In this document: in pieces, positions 21,502 to 31,257 of the stretch | Layout: each line of letters starts with the position of its first letter | How positions within the stretch are numbered: position 1 is the first letter of the stretch | Assembly (NCBI RefSeq): GCF_002157875.1 | Contig: NZ_CP021376.1 | Coordinates: 1,116,001 to 1,180,000, forward strand | Source of the DNA: Oceanisphaera avium | GTDB taxonomy: Bacteria > Pseudomonadota > Gammaproteobacteria > Enterobacterales > Aeromonadaceae | Reading direction: 5' to 3' | DNA length: 64,000 nt | Translations under genes and position numbers: made by a program | Notes under the pieces: generated by a model | Seen by the model: only the letters and a program-made list of their open reading frames with translations | The model's database searches: none | What the model was told of the DNA's origin: nothing

Positions 21502-22197
21502 ATGTTAACATTATTGGATCACAGCTTATGGTTCCCCTACCCCGAGCAAGCTTTAACGGATCCCAGTGGCTTGTTAGCCATTGGCGGCGATCTCAGTACA
21601 GAGCGACTGCTATTAGCTTATAGCATGGGAATTTTCCCCTGGTTTGAACAAGACCAGCCTTATTTGTGGTGGTCTCCGGATCCAAGAGCGCTGCTTATTC
21701 CCACAGAGTTGCATGTGAGTCGCAGCCTCGCCAAGCTTGCCAAGAAAAACCCCTATCGCTTTACCATAAATTGCGCTTTTTCACAGGTTATTCACCATTG
21801 TAGTGCCCTTAGAAAACAACAAGAAGGCACTTGGATCACCCATGAAATAGAAGCCGCTTATAGCCAGCTGCATCAAGCTGGTCATGCGCACTCAATAGAG
21901 GTGTGGCAAGAAGAGAGATTAGTCGCTGGCTTATATGGCATTAGCTTAGGACAGCTATTTTGTGGAGAGTCGATGTTTCACTTGGTGCCAAATGCTTCTA
22001 AATTAGCGTTGCTGGCGTTATGTCGCCATTTTAGCCGCCATCATGGGCAACTCATTGATTGCCAGTTAGCTAACCCTCATTTAATGAGCTTAGGGGTAAA
22101 GAGCGCGCCGCGCAGTCACTTTTTAAAGCAATTAAAACACTTACAAAATAAACCCTTATTAGAGGGCTGTTGGCAAGCAGGAGCGCTCACCTTATGA
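21502..22197 (+). CDS. aat: Leucyl/phenylalanyl-tRNA-protein transferase
   Basis: Aat adds Leu or Phe from tRNA to proteins with N-terminal Lys or Arg, making N-degrons for ClpS-ClpAP. The 231-aa product shows the family signatures FPYPEQALTDPSGLLAIGGDLS, YSMGIFPWF, YLWWSPDPRA, GTWITHEIEAAY, HSIEVW, GGLYGISLGQLFCGESMF-like and DCQLANPHLMSLG segments. Two adjacent ATGs occur; the second (21502) has better spacing from GGGAGAG. Its stop overlaps the bpt start (ATGA). The recognition partners clpS and clpA lie 2-4 kb away. Confidence 0.95.
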   Translation: MLTLLDHSLWFPYPEQALTDPSGLLAIGGDLSTERLLLAYSMGIFPWFEQDQPYLWWSPDPRALLIPTELHVSRSLAKLAKKNPYRFTINCAFSQVIHHCSALRKQQEGTWITHEIEAAYSQLHQAGHAHSIEVWQEERLVAGLYGISLGQLFCGESMFHLVPNASKLALLALCRHFSRHHGQLIDCQLANPHLMSLGVKSAPRSHFLKQLKHLQNKPLLEGCWQAGALTL

Positions 22198-22898
22198 AAG
22201 CCCTCAATCTTAAAGTAGGCGTGACACCGGCGCACAACTGCAGCTATCTGCCCCACCAGCAAGAACAATTACTGGTGGTGTTAGATAAAGAGCAACTCAC
22301 TTGTGTTGGCTATGAACAACTGCTCAGTGCGGGTTTTCGCCGCAGTGGCAACGACTTGTATCGCCCTCACTGTCAACATTGCCAAGCTTGTGAGTCACTG
22401 CGCATCCCAGTCGCTAATTTTAAACCTAGTCGCAGCCAAAAACGTATTCAGCGTTTAAATCGCGATGTAGAAATAAAAATTAGCCAAAGCGATAAGCCAG
22501 GCTATTTTTCGCTTTATCAAACCTATATTGGCGAGCGCCACAGGGACGGCACTATGTTCCCGCCCAGTCGGCGCCAGTATGAATGTTTTTTATTAAGTGA
22601 ATGGCACGCCGCCTCTTTTATTGAATTTTGGTTAGCAGAGCAACTCATTGGAGTGGCAGTCACCGATCGCTTAAGTCATGCCATGAGTGCGTTATACACC
22701 TTTTTTGAGCCTAGCCTTGCCCATCGTTCTTTGGGCACCTTTGCTATTTTAAGTCAGCTAGCCCTAGCCAAACAGGCGCAACTTTCTTGGTTGTATCTGG
22801 GATATCAAGTGGATGAATGCGCCAAAATGAATTATAAACAACACTTCAAACCCCATCAGCGACTCAGAGCCGGAACTTGGCTCGACATCAAAGACTGA
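22194..22898 (+). CDS. bpt: Aspartate/glutamate leucyltransferase (arginyltransferase family)
   Basis: Bpt transfers Leu from tRNA to proteins with N-terminal Asp or Glu, widening the set of N-degrons. The 234-aa product has the ATE-type features: an N-terminal Cys-containing block (CSYLP), YEQLLSAGFRRSGNDLYRPHCQHCQACESLRIP, and the C-terminal GNAT-like part with LYTFFEPSLAHRSLGTFAILSQ and LYLGYQVDECAKMNYK. It starts with an ATGA overlap on aat, so the two are coupled. E. coli lacks this gene; it is common in Vibrio and Aeromonas relatives. Confidence 0.94.
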   Translation: MKALNLKVGVTPAHNCSYLPHQQEQLLVVLDKEQLTCVGYEQLLSAGFRRSGNDLYRPHCQHCQACESLRIPVANFKPSRSQKRIQRLNRDVEIKISQSDKPGYFSLYQTYIGERHRDGTMFPPSRRQYECFLLSEWHAASFIEFWLAEQLIGVAVTDRLSHAMSALYTFFEPSLAHRSLGTFAILSQLALAKQAQLSWLYLGYQVDECAKMNYKQHFKPHQRLRAGTWLDIKD

Positions 22899-22962
22899 GC
22901 GGAAACTTTACAGTGCGCCCGAAATCTGCCATGATTTCGGCCGCTTTTATTGCCTGCGTTAA

Positions 22963-23193
<231 letters not shown>

Positions 23194-23302
23194 TTCGTTC
23201 GCCTAGACATTCGAACGTTAACGGCTCAGCCACTTCTGACTGTTAACTTTTGGCTGTCTTGCTCACTTTCTTCCTGTTCTGTTAGGCCTGTGCCTCTTGA
23301 AT

Positions 23303-23336
23303 AAAAAGGCCCACCACTAGCAAAAGTGGCGGGCCT
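23303..23336 (-). terminator. Intrinsic terminator of clpS-clpA
   Basis: AGGCCC (23307-23312) pairs with GGGCCT (23331-23336) and CCAC (23314-23317) with GTGG (23326-23329), with one mismatch between them. On the minus strand the hairpin is followed by a short T-run. It lies 27 bp after the clpA stop and may also stop infA read-through. Confidence 0.75.
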
Positions 23337-23362
23337 GTTGGCATTATGCGCTAACGGTGAAG

Positions 23363-25618
23363 TTAATGAGCCAAAGAGGCTTCAGACTGATAATCAAAAT
23401 GCAGTTTGTTATCCTTTAAGGTGACCTTAACCGAGCCGCCACCGACCAGTTCGCCAAACAGCAACTCGTTGGCCAGCGGCTTTTTCAGTTGTTCTTGAAT
23501 CACCCGCCCCATGGGTCTAGCGCCCATTGACTTATCATAACCAAGCTCAGCTAACCAAGTGCGCGCCGGCTCACTCACTTCCATTGACACGCCTTTAGCA
23601 TCTAACTGTGCTTGCAGCTCAACAATAAACTTATCTACTACCTGATAAATTACCGCCATATCTAAATGGTTAAACCAGATAATATGGTCAAGTCGGTTAC
23701 GAAACTCAGGAGCAAAAGTGCGATTAATTTCAATCATGGCATCGGGTGCATGATCTTGTTGTTGGAAACCAATGGATTGGCGTACCGTTTCTTGAACGCC
23801 CGCGTTGGTGGTCATCACTAAAATCACATTACGAAAATCAGCTTTACGACCATTATTATCGGTGAGCGTACCATTATCCATCACCTGTAATAACAGATTA
23901 AACACATCCGAATGCGCCTTTTCAATTTCATCCAGTAACACCACGGCATGAGGATGCTTAATCACGGCATCGGTTAATAACCCGCCTTGATCAAAGCCTA
24001 CATAACCGGGCGGTGCGCCTATTAAGCGCGACACAGTATGCGCTTCCATGTACTCAGACATATCAAAACGTACCAACTCTATCCCGAGCACCCGTGCTAG
24101 CTGTTGAGTGACTTCTGTTTTACCTACGCCTGTGGGGCCGGCAAAAAGGAAAGAGCCGATGGGGCGCTTTTCATTGCCAAGGCCTGAGCGACTTAAGCGA
24201 ATAGAATCACTCAACACTTCAATGGCTTTATCTTGGCCAAAGACCACCATTTTTAGCTTGGTCTCAAGGGTTTTCAATGCCTCTTTATCTGAGTTAGACA
24301 CTGACTTCTCAGGAATGCGCGCAATCTTAGCCACTATGGCTTCAATATCGCCCACACTGATGGTTTTTTTACGCTTAGAAGGCGGCAACATACGAATTCG
24401 TGCGCCCGCTTCATCGATAACATCAATCGCTTTATCCGGTAAGTGGCGGTCGTTAATGTATTTAGCAGATAACTCAGCCGCCGCTTTAATGGCCGGATGG
24501 GTATAGCGCACATCATGATGCGCCTCATAACGACTCTTTAACCCCATTAAGATTTTTGTGGTTTCTTCCACAGAAGGCTCAGGGATATCTATTTTTTGAA
24601 AACGTCTGGCCAGCGCTCGGTCTTTCTCAAAAATTTGGCTGTATTCTTGATATGTAGTGGAGCCCATGCAACGAATTTGCCCGCTGGAGAGCATAGGTTT
24701 TAATAAGTTAGCCGCGTCTAATTGACCGCCCGAGGCAGCACCGGCTCCAATAATGGTGTGTATCTCATCAATAAATAAAATAGCGCCTTTTTGCTTTTCA
24801 AATTGTCTTAACAAGGCTTTAAAGCGTTTTTCAAAATCACCGCGATACTTAGTGCCCGCTAATAAGGCGCCCATATCGAGCGAGTAGATAATATTATCGG
24901 CCATCACTTCTGGCACATCGCCCTTTACAATACGATATGCCAAGCCCTCGGCAATGGCCGTTTTACCCACCCCCGCTTCGCCGACTAGCAGCGGGTTATT
25001 TTTGCGCCGTCGACATAATACTTGAATCGCGCGATCCACTTCATGCTCACGGCCAATTAAGGGATCAATGCGCCCCTCTTTCACCCAATGATTTAGATTA
25101 TTAACAAAGCCTTCAGCTTGATTGCTGCCCGCCTCCTCAGCACTTTCATCTTGGGAGGCGGCACTATTTTCATCAGCTTGTTGGTCTTTACGCACCCCAT
25201 GAGACAAGAAGTTAACGACATCCAAGCGACTAATTTGAATTTTTTTCAGCAAATAAGCGGCTTGGGATTCTTGCTCACTAAAAATGGCCACTAATACATT
25301 CGCACCCGTGACTTCGGCATTCCCCGAAGACTGTACGTGAAATACGGCGCGCTGTAAGACTCGTTGAAACCCTAATGTAGGCTGGGTTTCAATCTCAGTG
25401 TCACCACTGGGTAGTAGTGGTGTCGTTTGCTCAATAAAAAGCTGAATTTCACGGCGCAACGCATCTAATTCGGCGCCACAGGCAATTAGCGCTTCTTTAG
25501 CTGCGGGATTATTCAACAACGCGAGTAGCAGGTGCTCCACCGTCATGAACTCGTGGCGAGCACGGCGCGCTTCATTAAAGGCATCGTTTAACGTGCTCTC
25601 AAGATCTTTGTTCAACAT
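23363..25618 (-). CDS. clpA: ATP-dependent Clp protease ATP-binding subunit ClpA
   Basis: ClpA is the hexameric AAA+ unfoldase that feeds substrates to ClpP. The 751-aa product has the N-domain (two repeats, [15 protein letters not shown]), an acidic Ser/Glu linker near residues 145-170, a first AAA module ([32 protein letters not shown]) and a second ([20 protein letters not shown]). The ClpP-binding loop is expected in the second module. ATG at 25618 gives the E. coli-like start MLNKDLE and follows GGGGAGG. It is downstream of clpS, 48 bp away, in one operon. Confidence 0.97.
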   Translation of the reverse strand: MLNKDLESTLNDAFNEARRARHEFMTVEHLLLALLNNPAAKEALIACGAELDALRREIQLFIEQTTPLLPSGDTEIETQPTLGFQRVLQRAVFHVQSSGNAEVTGANVLVAIFSEQESQAAYLLKKIQISRLDVVNFLSHGVRKDQQADENSAASQDESAEEAGSNQAEGFVNNLNHWVKEGRIDPLIGREHEVDRAIQVLCRRRKNNPLLVGEAGVGKTAIAEGLAYRIVKGDVPEVMADNIIYSLDMGALLAGTKYRGDFEKRFKALLRQFEKQKGAILFIDEIHTIIGAGAASGGQLDAANLLKPMLSSGQIRCMGSTTYQEYSQIFEKDRALARRFQKIDIPEPSVEETTKILMGLKSRYEAHHDVRYTHPAIKAAAELSAKYINDRHLPDKAIDVIDEAGARIRMLPPSKRKKTISVGDIEAIVAKIARIPEKSVSNSDKEALKTLETKLKMVVFGQDKAIEVLSDSIRLSRSGLGNEKRPIGSFLFAGPTGVGKTEVTQQLARVLGIELVRFDMSEYMEAHTVSRLIGAPPGYVGFDQGGLLTDAVIKHPHAVVLLDEIEKAHSDVFNLLLQVMDNGTLTDNNGRKADFRNVILVMTTNAGVQETVRQSIGFQQQDHAPDAMIEINRTFAPEFRNRLDHIIWFNHLDMAVIYQVVDKFIVELQAQLDAKGVSMEVSEPARTWLAELGYDKSMGARPMGRVIQEQLKKPLANELLFGELVGGGSVKVTLKDNKLHFDYQSEASLAH

Positions 25619-25666
25619 AGGCACCTCCCCTTAAAACATCGGTGTCCCGTTGCGGCGGGTATTCAC

Positions 25667-25990
25667 TTATTCTTGCTCCATGCTGCATAACAGCGGGTGT
25701 TCATGTAGCCGAGCATATTGATTAACTTGTGCAACTTTGGTTTCTGCTATTTCAGCGGTAAAGATTCCGCATATCCCTTTTCCTTGGTAATGCACCGCCA
25801 TCATTACTTGCGTGGCTTTATCTTCATCCATGTTGAAAAAATGCTGTAACACCTCCACCACAAAATCCATGGGCGTATAATCGTCATTATTTAATAAGAC
25901 TTTATACATAGGAGGGGGTTGTAGCGCTAATTCTTCCCTCTGTCGTTCTTTTAATTGTTCACCGTCGGTGTGTGGGTTACTCCTGCTCAT
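25667..25990 (-). CDS. clpS: Clp protease adaptor ClpS
   Basis: ClpS recognises N-terminal Leu, Phe, Trp and Tyr and delivers such proteins to ClpAP. The 107-aa product has the conserved core [24 protein letters not shown] (the NDD and downstream Met line the N-degron pocket), [22 protein letters not shown] and the ending [15 protein letters not shown] at 25990 gives the typical short disordered N-terminal tail. It heads the clpS-clpA operon and is divergent from cspD, as in E. coli. Confidence 0.95.
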   Translation of the reverse strand: MSRSNPHTDGEQLKERQREELALQPPPMYKVLLNNDDYTPMDFVVEVLQHFFNMDEDKATQVMMAVHYQGKGICGIFTAEIAETKVAQVNQYARLHEHPLLCSMEQE

Positions 25991-26364
25991 AACGTTACTC
26001 TGACTCACAGTTTCTGATAACAACCGCCCTGATAACAGGCAAGCTGTCGAAAAATATTAATGACGCTTTGTATTATGTTATCAGAATATCAGGAACTGAT
26101 TAGCCTGTCTTTCCTTCACCCTAGCGGGTATGTGGGCACTGTCAACTGTCTTAGCTCAGCACTGTGAAGCGCTAAACAAAGGCTTGACTCAGTTAAAGGT
26201 TTGATTAAAGTGGACTAAGGTCATGACTGTTTAAGCGTGATTTGGCTTAACAGATTGACCGCATCCGGCGTAGAAGCGCCTGTAGTAATAGCGAGCAAAC
26301 ACAGTGGTGTTAATGTGGCTTGCGAAAGTTGTTTAGGATGTTTAAGCATAAGGGATGCAAGAGT
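25991..26364. other. 374-bp divergent control region of clpS and cspD
   Basis: No gene is credible here. Three copies of the octamer CTGATAAC occur upstream of clpS: 26014-26021 and 26029-26036 in the same direction and 26077-26084 inverted. No promoter could be assigned with confidence; the cspD leader is long. Confidence 0.5.
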
Positions 26365-26574
26365 ATGACAACCGGTACGGTGAAGTGGTTTAATAACGCA
26401 AAGGGATTTGGTTTTATCTGCCCAGATGATGGTGGCGAAGATATTTTCGCTCACTTTTCTACGATTGAAATGGACGGGTATAGAACCCTAAAAGCAGGCC
26501 AGTTGGTACAATATAAAATTGAACAAGGCCCCAAAGGTAATCATGCCACTAGCATTAGAGCCGCGGGCGAATAA
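26365..26574 (+). CDS. cspD: Cold shock-like protein CspD
   Basis: A 69-aa single cold-shock domain with the RNA-binding motifs KGFGFICP (RNP1) and DIFAHFS (RNP2). The sequence follows E. coli CspD (GGGEDIFAHYSTIQMDGYRTLKAGQ) more closely than CspA. CspD is induced in stationary phase and inhibits replication initiation and elongation by binding single-stranded DNA. ATG at 26365 gives the normal domain start. Its place beside clpS-clpA is the conserved one. Confidence 0.95.
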   Translation: MTTGTVKWFNNAKGFGFICPDDGGEDIFAHFSTIEMDGYRTLKAGQLVQYKIEQGPKGNHATSIRAAGE

Positions 26575-26602
26575 TAACAAGCACGGATACCCAGTATCTA
26601 AG

Positions 26603-26626
26603 AACAAGGCGCTGCGGCGCCTTGTT
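26603..26626 (+). terminator. Probable terminator of cspD
   Basis: A perfect 10-bp stem (AACAAGGCGC / GCGCCTTGTT) surrounds a four-base loop 29 bp after the cspD stop. The T-run is poor, so efficiency is uncertain. Confidence 0.6.
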
Positions 26627-26688
26627 GCATTTAGCGCCTCTTAACTTCCTCACCACATTAAGCCCTCTGCACTAAAAAGGAGCGGGTT

Positions 26689-29322
26689 ATGAAGAGAAAT
26701 ACCTTGTTAGCTCCCGCCTGTCTTAAACCAAGCGATCTGACCTTGTCTAAGTGCAAAGATATTCTCAGCGAGTTGCAACTTTGGTTAGAAAAGCGTTTTA
26801 AAGCCGGCGATAACATTATGGAGTTGGTGGTCACTCGCTCTCAGCATATGGATCAGCTACTGGCAGGGCTTTGGCAACGTGTGAAGTTAGACCACTATCC
26901 TGAGCTCTCGCTTGTGGCGGTGGGCGGGTATGGTCGGGGTGAGCTACACCCTTATTCTGATATCGACTTGCTGATTTTGTGTGAAAACCCCGCTAATCCC
27001 GATATTAATGAGCGCATTGGCAGCTTTATTACCTTGCTCTGGGATTTGCATCTTGAAGTAGGACACAGCGTACGTTCCGTAGCAGAGTGTATTCGCCAAG
27101 GTGAGCAGGATCTCACCATCGCCACTAATCTCATTGAAGCGCGCTTAATTACTGGCTCTTATCAGTTGTTTTCTACCCTCACTGACGCCACCCAGCCTGA
27201 TAAGTTTTGGTCGAGCCAAGCGTTTTTTGAAGCCAAACGCCAAGAGCAAATTGCCCGTCATCAGCAATATCAAGATACCAGCTATAAATTAGAGCCCGAT
27301 ATTAAAAGTAGTCCGGGCGGCCTTCGCGATATTCAAACTATTAGTTGGGTGGTACGCCGCCATTTTGGTGCGGCTACCTTACATGAAATGGTTAGCCATG
27401 ACTTTTTAAGTCAAGACGAATATGAAGAATTACTCGATTGCCAAAACTTCCTCTGGCAACTGCGCTTTGCGCTGCATATGTGCACACAAAAAGCCGATAA
27501 CCGCTTGTTATTTGATCGCCAGCGCGCGGTAGCCACAGCGCTAGGCTATGTTGGCCACGGCAATCAAGCCATAGAACACATGATGAAGCGTTTTTATCAA
27601 ACGGTGCGCCGCGTCCAAGAGCTTAATGAAATGCTCTTACAGTTGTTTGATGAAGCCATCTTGGGTCATATCGCCATGGATGTAAAAAACTTAACTCATG
27701 AGTTTCGCTTACGTGGCACCTTGATCGATGTTATAGATCCTACTCTTTTTATTAGGGATCCCGCCGCAATTTTGCGCTTATTTTATCATATTGCGCTGCA
27801 CTCACAGATCACCGGCATTTACTCCACTAGCTTGCGTTTACTACGCGAAGCAAGACGTGAATTACATGGCTTTTTATGTGAACAGGAGTCTTGTCGGCAT
27901 TTTTTTATGAAACTCATGCGCCACCACCAAGGAGGTGGCTTAGCGCTCACTCTGATGCATCGCTATGGCATTTTAGCCGCCTACTTGCCACAATGGCCAC
28001 CGATTGTCGGGCAAATGCAATTTGATATGTTTCATGCTTATCCGGTGGATGAGCATACCCACCGCCTATTAAAAAATATTTATCGCTTTCGCCACAGCAC
28101 TACAAAACGCCAGCACCCGCTGTGTTTTGATATTTGTAGCCGGATGCGAAAACCTGAACTGCTCAATATCGCCGCCTTATTTCATGATATAGCTAAAGGT
28201 CGGGGTGGGGATCATTCTGAGCTTGGCGCCGAGGATGTCCAAGGATTTTGTGAATTACATCAATTAAATAAAGCTGATACTCGACTGGTAGTCTGGTTAG
28301 TGCGCCAGCATCTATTAATGTCGGTCACCGCCCAACGCCGAGATATCTATGATCCTGACGTGATCAGTGAGTTTGCTAGTCAAGTGAAAGATGAAATTCG
28401 TCTCGATTATTTATATGTACTCACGGTGGCCGACATTTGCGCCACTAATGATAATTTATGGAATGATTGGAAAGGCAGTTTATTGCGTGAGCTGTATTTT
28501 TCTACCCAAAAAGCGCTGCGCCAAGGCTTAGAAAACCCACCCGACTTACGACTGACGATTCGTGAAAATCAGCGCCAAGCACGCCAAATTCTCTTACAAC
28601 TCGATACGCCAGAAGCACTGATTAAACCGTTATGGGCTCGCTTTACCGCAGACTATTTTTTACGCCACACGCCAGAGCAAATTGCCTGGCATAGCCGCCA
28701 TATTTTAGCTCACTCTGATGCGAATATGCCCCTAGTACAAATTAGCCAGCAACCGAGTCGAGGAGGCAGTGAATTATTTATTTATTGTCCAGACTCGCCT
28801 AACTTATTTGGTCGCGTGGCGGCGGCCCTTGATCAAAAAAATCTTAATATTCATGATGCTCAGATCATGACTTCTAAAGATGGCTATGCTCTGGATACCT
28901 TTATCGTCCTAGAGCCAGACGGCCAGCCAGTGAGTGGCGATCGCTTAGCTGAGCTTTGTCAGCGTTTAACCGATACTTTAGTCAGTAAACATGCGCCGTT
29001 AATCCGTATTCGTCCCCCTTCTCGACGCCACCGTGAGTTTAGTGTGCTCACTCAGGTTAATTTTTTACATACTAAGCGCTCTCATAAACGCAGTGTCATG
29101 GAACTCATTGCGCTCGATACTCCAGGCTTATTAGCACGCCTTGGAAATATATTTAGCCAGCTTAATCTTAATTTGCATGCGGCTAAGATCACTACCATAG
29201 GCGAGCGAGTAGAAGACTTTTTTAGTTTAACTAATGCCCAACAACAACCCTTAACTGCCTGTCAACAACAACAGCTAAGAGAAAAAATTGTCGCTGAATT
29301 TCAGCAAGCCGAGGCGGACTAA
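26689..29322 (+). CDS. glnD: Bifunctional [protein-PII] uridylyltransferase/removing enzyme
   Basis: GlnD senses glutamine and adds or removes UMP on PII proteins, setting nitrogen control. The 877-aa product has the nucleotidyltransferase motif GGYGRGELHPYSDIDLL near residues 80-96, an HD phosphohydrolase domain (ALFHDIAKGRGGDHSELG near 490) and two C-terminal ACT domains (about 705-780 and 805-875). All catalytic motifs look intact. A strong AAAAGGAG site precedes the ATG. It stands between cspD and dbpA without close neighbours; PII genes are outside the window. Confidence 0.97.
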   Translation: MKRNTLLAPACLKPSDLTLSKCKDILSELQLWLEKRFKAGDNIMELVVTRSQHMDQLLAGLWQRVKLDHYPELSLVAVGGYGRGELHPYSDIDLLILCENPANPDINERIGSFITLLWDLHLEVGHSVRSVAECIRQGEQDLTIATNLIEARLITGSYQLFSTLTDATQPDKFWSSQAFFEAKRQEQIARHQQYQDTSYKLEPDIKSSPGGLRDIQTISWVVRRHFGAATLHEMVSHDFLSQDEYEELLDCQNFLWQLRFALHMCTQKADNRLLFDRQRAVATALGYVGHGNQAIEHMMKRFYQTVRRVQELNEMLLQLFDEAILGHIAMDVKNLTHEFRLRGTLIDVIDPTLFIRDPAAILRLFYHIALHSQITGIYSTSLRLLREARRELHGFLCEQESCRHFFMKLMRHHQGGGLALTLMHRYGILAAYLPQWPPIVGQMQFDMFHAYPVDEHTHRLLKNIYRFRHSTTKRQHPLCFDICSRMRKPELLNIAALFHDIAKGRGGDHSELGAEDVQGFCELHQLNKADTRLVVWLVRQHLLMSVTAQRRDIYDPDVISEFASQVKDEIRLDYLYVLTVADICATNDNLWNDWKGSLLRELYFSTQKALRQGLENPPDLRLTIRENQRQARQILLQLDTPEALIKPLWARFTADYFLRHTPEQIAWHSRHILAHSDANMPLVQISQQPSRGGSELFIYCPDSPNLFGRVAAALDQKNLNIHDAQIMTSKDGYALDTFIVLEPDGQPVSGDRLAELCQRLTDTLVSKHAPLIRIRPPSRRHREFSVLTQVNFLHTKRSHKRSVMELIALDTPGLLARLGNIFSQLNLNLHAAKITTIGERVEDFFSLTNAQQQPLTACQQQQLREKIVAEFQQAEAD

Positions 29323-29464
29323 AACAAAAAAGAGGCGCTCGCGTCTCCCGCTGCATGCAGTTATGACCTAAAGCGACTGGCAAAAAAACACACAGCTGGC
29401 GCATTTCTGCTATGATGAGCACCCGCCATAGCGCGTCTTTATTTTTCTATTTTAAGAGCTTCTT

Positions 29465-30841
29465 GTGAACCAAACCGAATTTTCTACCCTAGCGCTAGAT
29501 AACGCCTTAATTGAGAATCTAACTAGCCTCGAATACACCCGTATGACGCCCATTCAAGCGACAAGCTTGCCGTTAATGCTAAATGGCAAAGACGTAATCG
29601 CTCAAGCCAGTACCGGTAGCGGTAAAACCGTGGCCTTTGGCTTAGCGTTATTAGCCCGATTAAATGTATCGCATTTAGCCGTGCAAACTATGGTAATTTG
29701 CCCCACTCGTGAGTTAGCAGACCAAGTAGCCCAAGAGTTGCGCCGATTAGCGCGTGCTATGGCCAATGTAAAATTGGTGGTGTTATGCGGCGGCTCGCCT
29801 ACCGCAGCGCAAACCGCTACTTTAGGGTATGGCGCGCATATTGTGGTGGGGACACCTGGGCGCCTGCTTAAGCATCTTGAGCAAGGTAGCCTTGATTTAG
29901 CGCACCTTAATACCTTGGTATTAGATGAAGCGGATCGCATGCTGGATATGGGATTTGCTTATGATATAGAGCAAGTGGTGTCTTATGCTCCCACCGCGCG
30001 CCAAACTTTATTATTTTCTGCCACCTATCCCAGTGCCATTGTTGAGCTTAGTCAGGGCTTACAGCAACAGCCCGAGCGGGTGTCGGTAGCCGATGAACAT
30101 CGTGGCGATACCATAGTGCAATTATTATTTGAGGTGTCGCCAAACTTGCGAAAGCAAGCACTAGCCACCTTACTTGCCCACTATGCTCCGCGCTCTGCTG
30201 TGGTATTTTGTAATACAAAACGGGCTTGCCAAGAAGTCGCCGATCACCTTAATGAATTGGGCTTTTCCGCCTTGGCTTTAAATGGCGACTTAGAACAAAG
30301 AGAGCGCGATCAAGTCTTGATCCGCTTTACCAATGGCAGCGCGAATATCTTGGTAGCCACCGATGTGGCGGCGCGAGGATTAGATATTAAAGAGTTAGCC
30401 GCCGTCATTAACTTTGATATTACCCAAGATCCCGAAGTGCATGTGCATCGCGTTGGCCGCACCGGGCGTGCTGGTATGCAAGGCTTAGCCTTAAGCCTTT
30501 ATAGTCCGCAAGAGGCTTATCGGGTGCACTTAATTGAAGAATACCAAGGGGCCACTATTGTGCAGGGCTCATTGGCGGATCTTAATAGTAATACCCCTCC
30601 CCTGCAGCCAGAGATGGTCACCTTAAACATTGCAGGTGGGCGCAAAAGCAAAATACGCGCCGGCGATATCTTAGGTGCACTCACTACCGACAGCGGTATA
30701 AGCGGTGCTGAAGTAGGAAAAATTAATATCGGTGAAATGCAGTCTTATGTGGCCGTACATAGAGAGGTAGCTAATAAAGCGCTTAAGCATTTACAACAGG
30801 GAAAAATTAAAGGTCGCATCGTTAGAGTTCGAAAAATCTAG
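29465..30841 (+). CDS. dbpA: ATP-dependent RNA helicase DbpA
   Basis: DbpA is a DEAD-box helicase of 50S assembly, targeted to hairpin 92 of 23S rRNA. The 458-aa product has motif I ASTGSGKT, motif Ia PTRELADQ, the DEAD motif VLDEADRMLDMGF, SAT in LLFSATYP, motif VI HRVGRTGRAG and the C-terminal RNA-recognition domain (KIRAGDILGALTTDSGISGAEVGKINI). It starts with GTG at 29465, giving the N-terminus expected from E. coli DbpA (457 aa). An intrinsic terminator follows. Confidence 0.95.
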   Translation: MNQTEFSTLALDNALIENLTSLEYTRMTPIQATSLPLMLNGKDVIAQASTGSGKTVAFGLALLARLNVSHLAVQTMVICPTRELADQVAQELRRLARAMANVKLVVLCGGSPTAAQTATLGYGAHIVVGTPGRLLKHLEQGSLDLAHLNTLVLDEADRMLDMGFAYDIEQVVSYAPTARQTLLFSATYPSAIVELSQGLQQQPERVSVADEHRGDTIVQLLFEVSPNLRKQALATLLAHYAPRSAVVFCNTKRACQEVADHLNELGFSALALNGDLEQRERDQVLIRFTNGSANILVATDVAARGLDIKELAAVINFDITQDPEVHVHRVGRTGRAGMQGLALSLYSPQEAYRVHLIEEYQGATIVQGSLADLNSNTPPLQPEMVTLNIAGGRKSKIRAGDILGALTTDSGISGAEVGKINIGEMQSYVAVHREVANKALKHLQQGKIKGRIVRVRKI

Positions 30842-30865
30842 TAACAATTAATGCCTCTATTAATC

Positions 30866-30899
30866 AGCACCGCTCTAATAAAATAGGACGGTGCTTTTT
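30866..30899 (+). terminator. Intrinsic terminator of dbpA
   Basis: AGCACCG (30866-30872) pairs with CGGTGCT (30889-30895), followed by TTTT. The loop of 16 bases is long and AT-rich. Confidence 0.7.
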
Positions 30900-30942
30900 A
30901 ATGAAAAAATAAAATACTGTCGAAAATTTAGCTTACTAACGA

Positions 30943-31233
30943 TTAAGAAGAGGCGTCCTCGTCATGGCGACGATGATTGTAATGGCGATGAATGTAGTCA
31001 ATCTTATCCATAAACTGGGATTTTAGCCGTTCACTTTCATATTCAAATTTATAACTTTGGTGGAAATTTAGCTGCAAAGTGACGCCATTGCCCGAGAGTA
31101 ATATGCTATAGCCATCAAAATCGCTGCTAGCCACTATGCCCTCAAGCATATGCCCATGTTCATGGACTTGGCCGAAGTTGCGTATTTTATCAAACACTTC
31201 CAGCACTACTTTATTGTTCAACTCGTTTTCCAT
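30943..31233 (-). CDS. DUF3081 family protein
   Basis: A 96-aa cytoplasmic protein resembling the DUF3081 family of marine gammaproteobacteria. Visible features are a helical start (NNKVVLEVFDKIRNFGQ), a beta-rich centre (LEGIVASSDFDGYSILLSGNGVTLQLNFHQSYKFEY) and a His/Arg/Asp-rich tail. Its function is unknown. It starts at an ATG with a good AAGGAG site. It follows the SLC13 permease gene by 24 bp in the same direction, so the pair may be co-transcribed. Confidence 0.75.
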   Translation of the reverse strand: MENELNNKVVLEVFDKIRNFGQVHEHGHMLEGIVASSDFDGYSILLSGNGVTLQLNFHQSYKFEYESERLKSQFMDKIDYIHRHYNHRRHDEDASS

Positions 31234-31257
31234 GTCTGCTCCTTATTTAATGCTCGC

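Noticed and set aside
26221..26454. Minus-strand open frame of 77 codons across the cspD start
   Set aside because: It overlaps cspD antisense, has no ribosome site and no recognisable family; cspD is certain.
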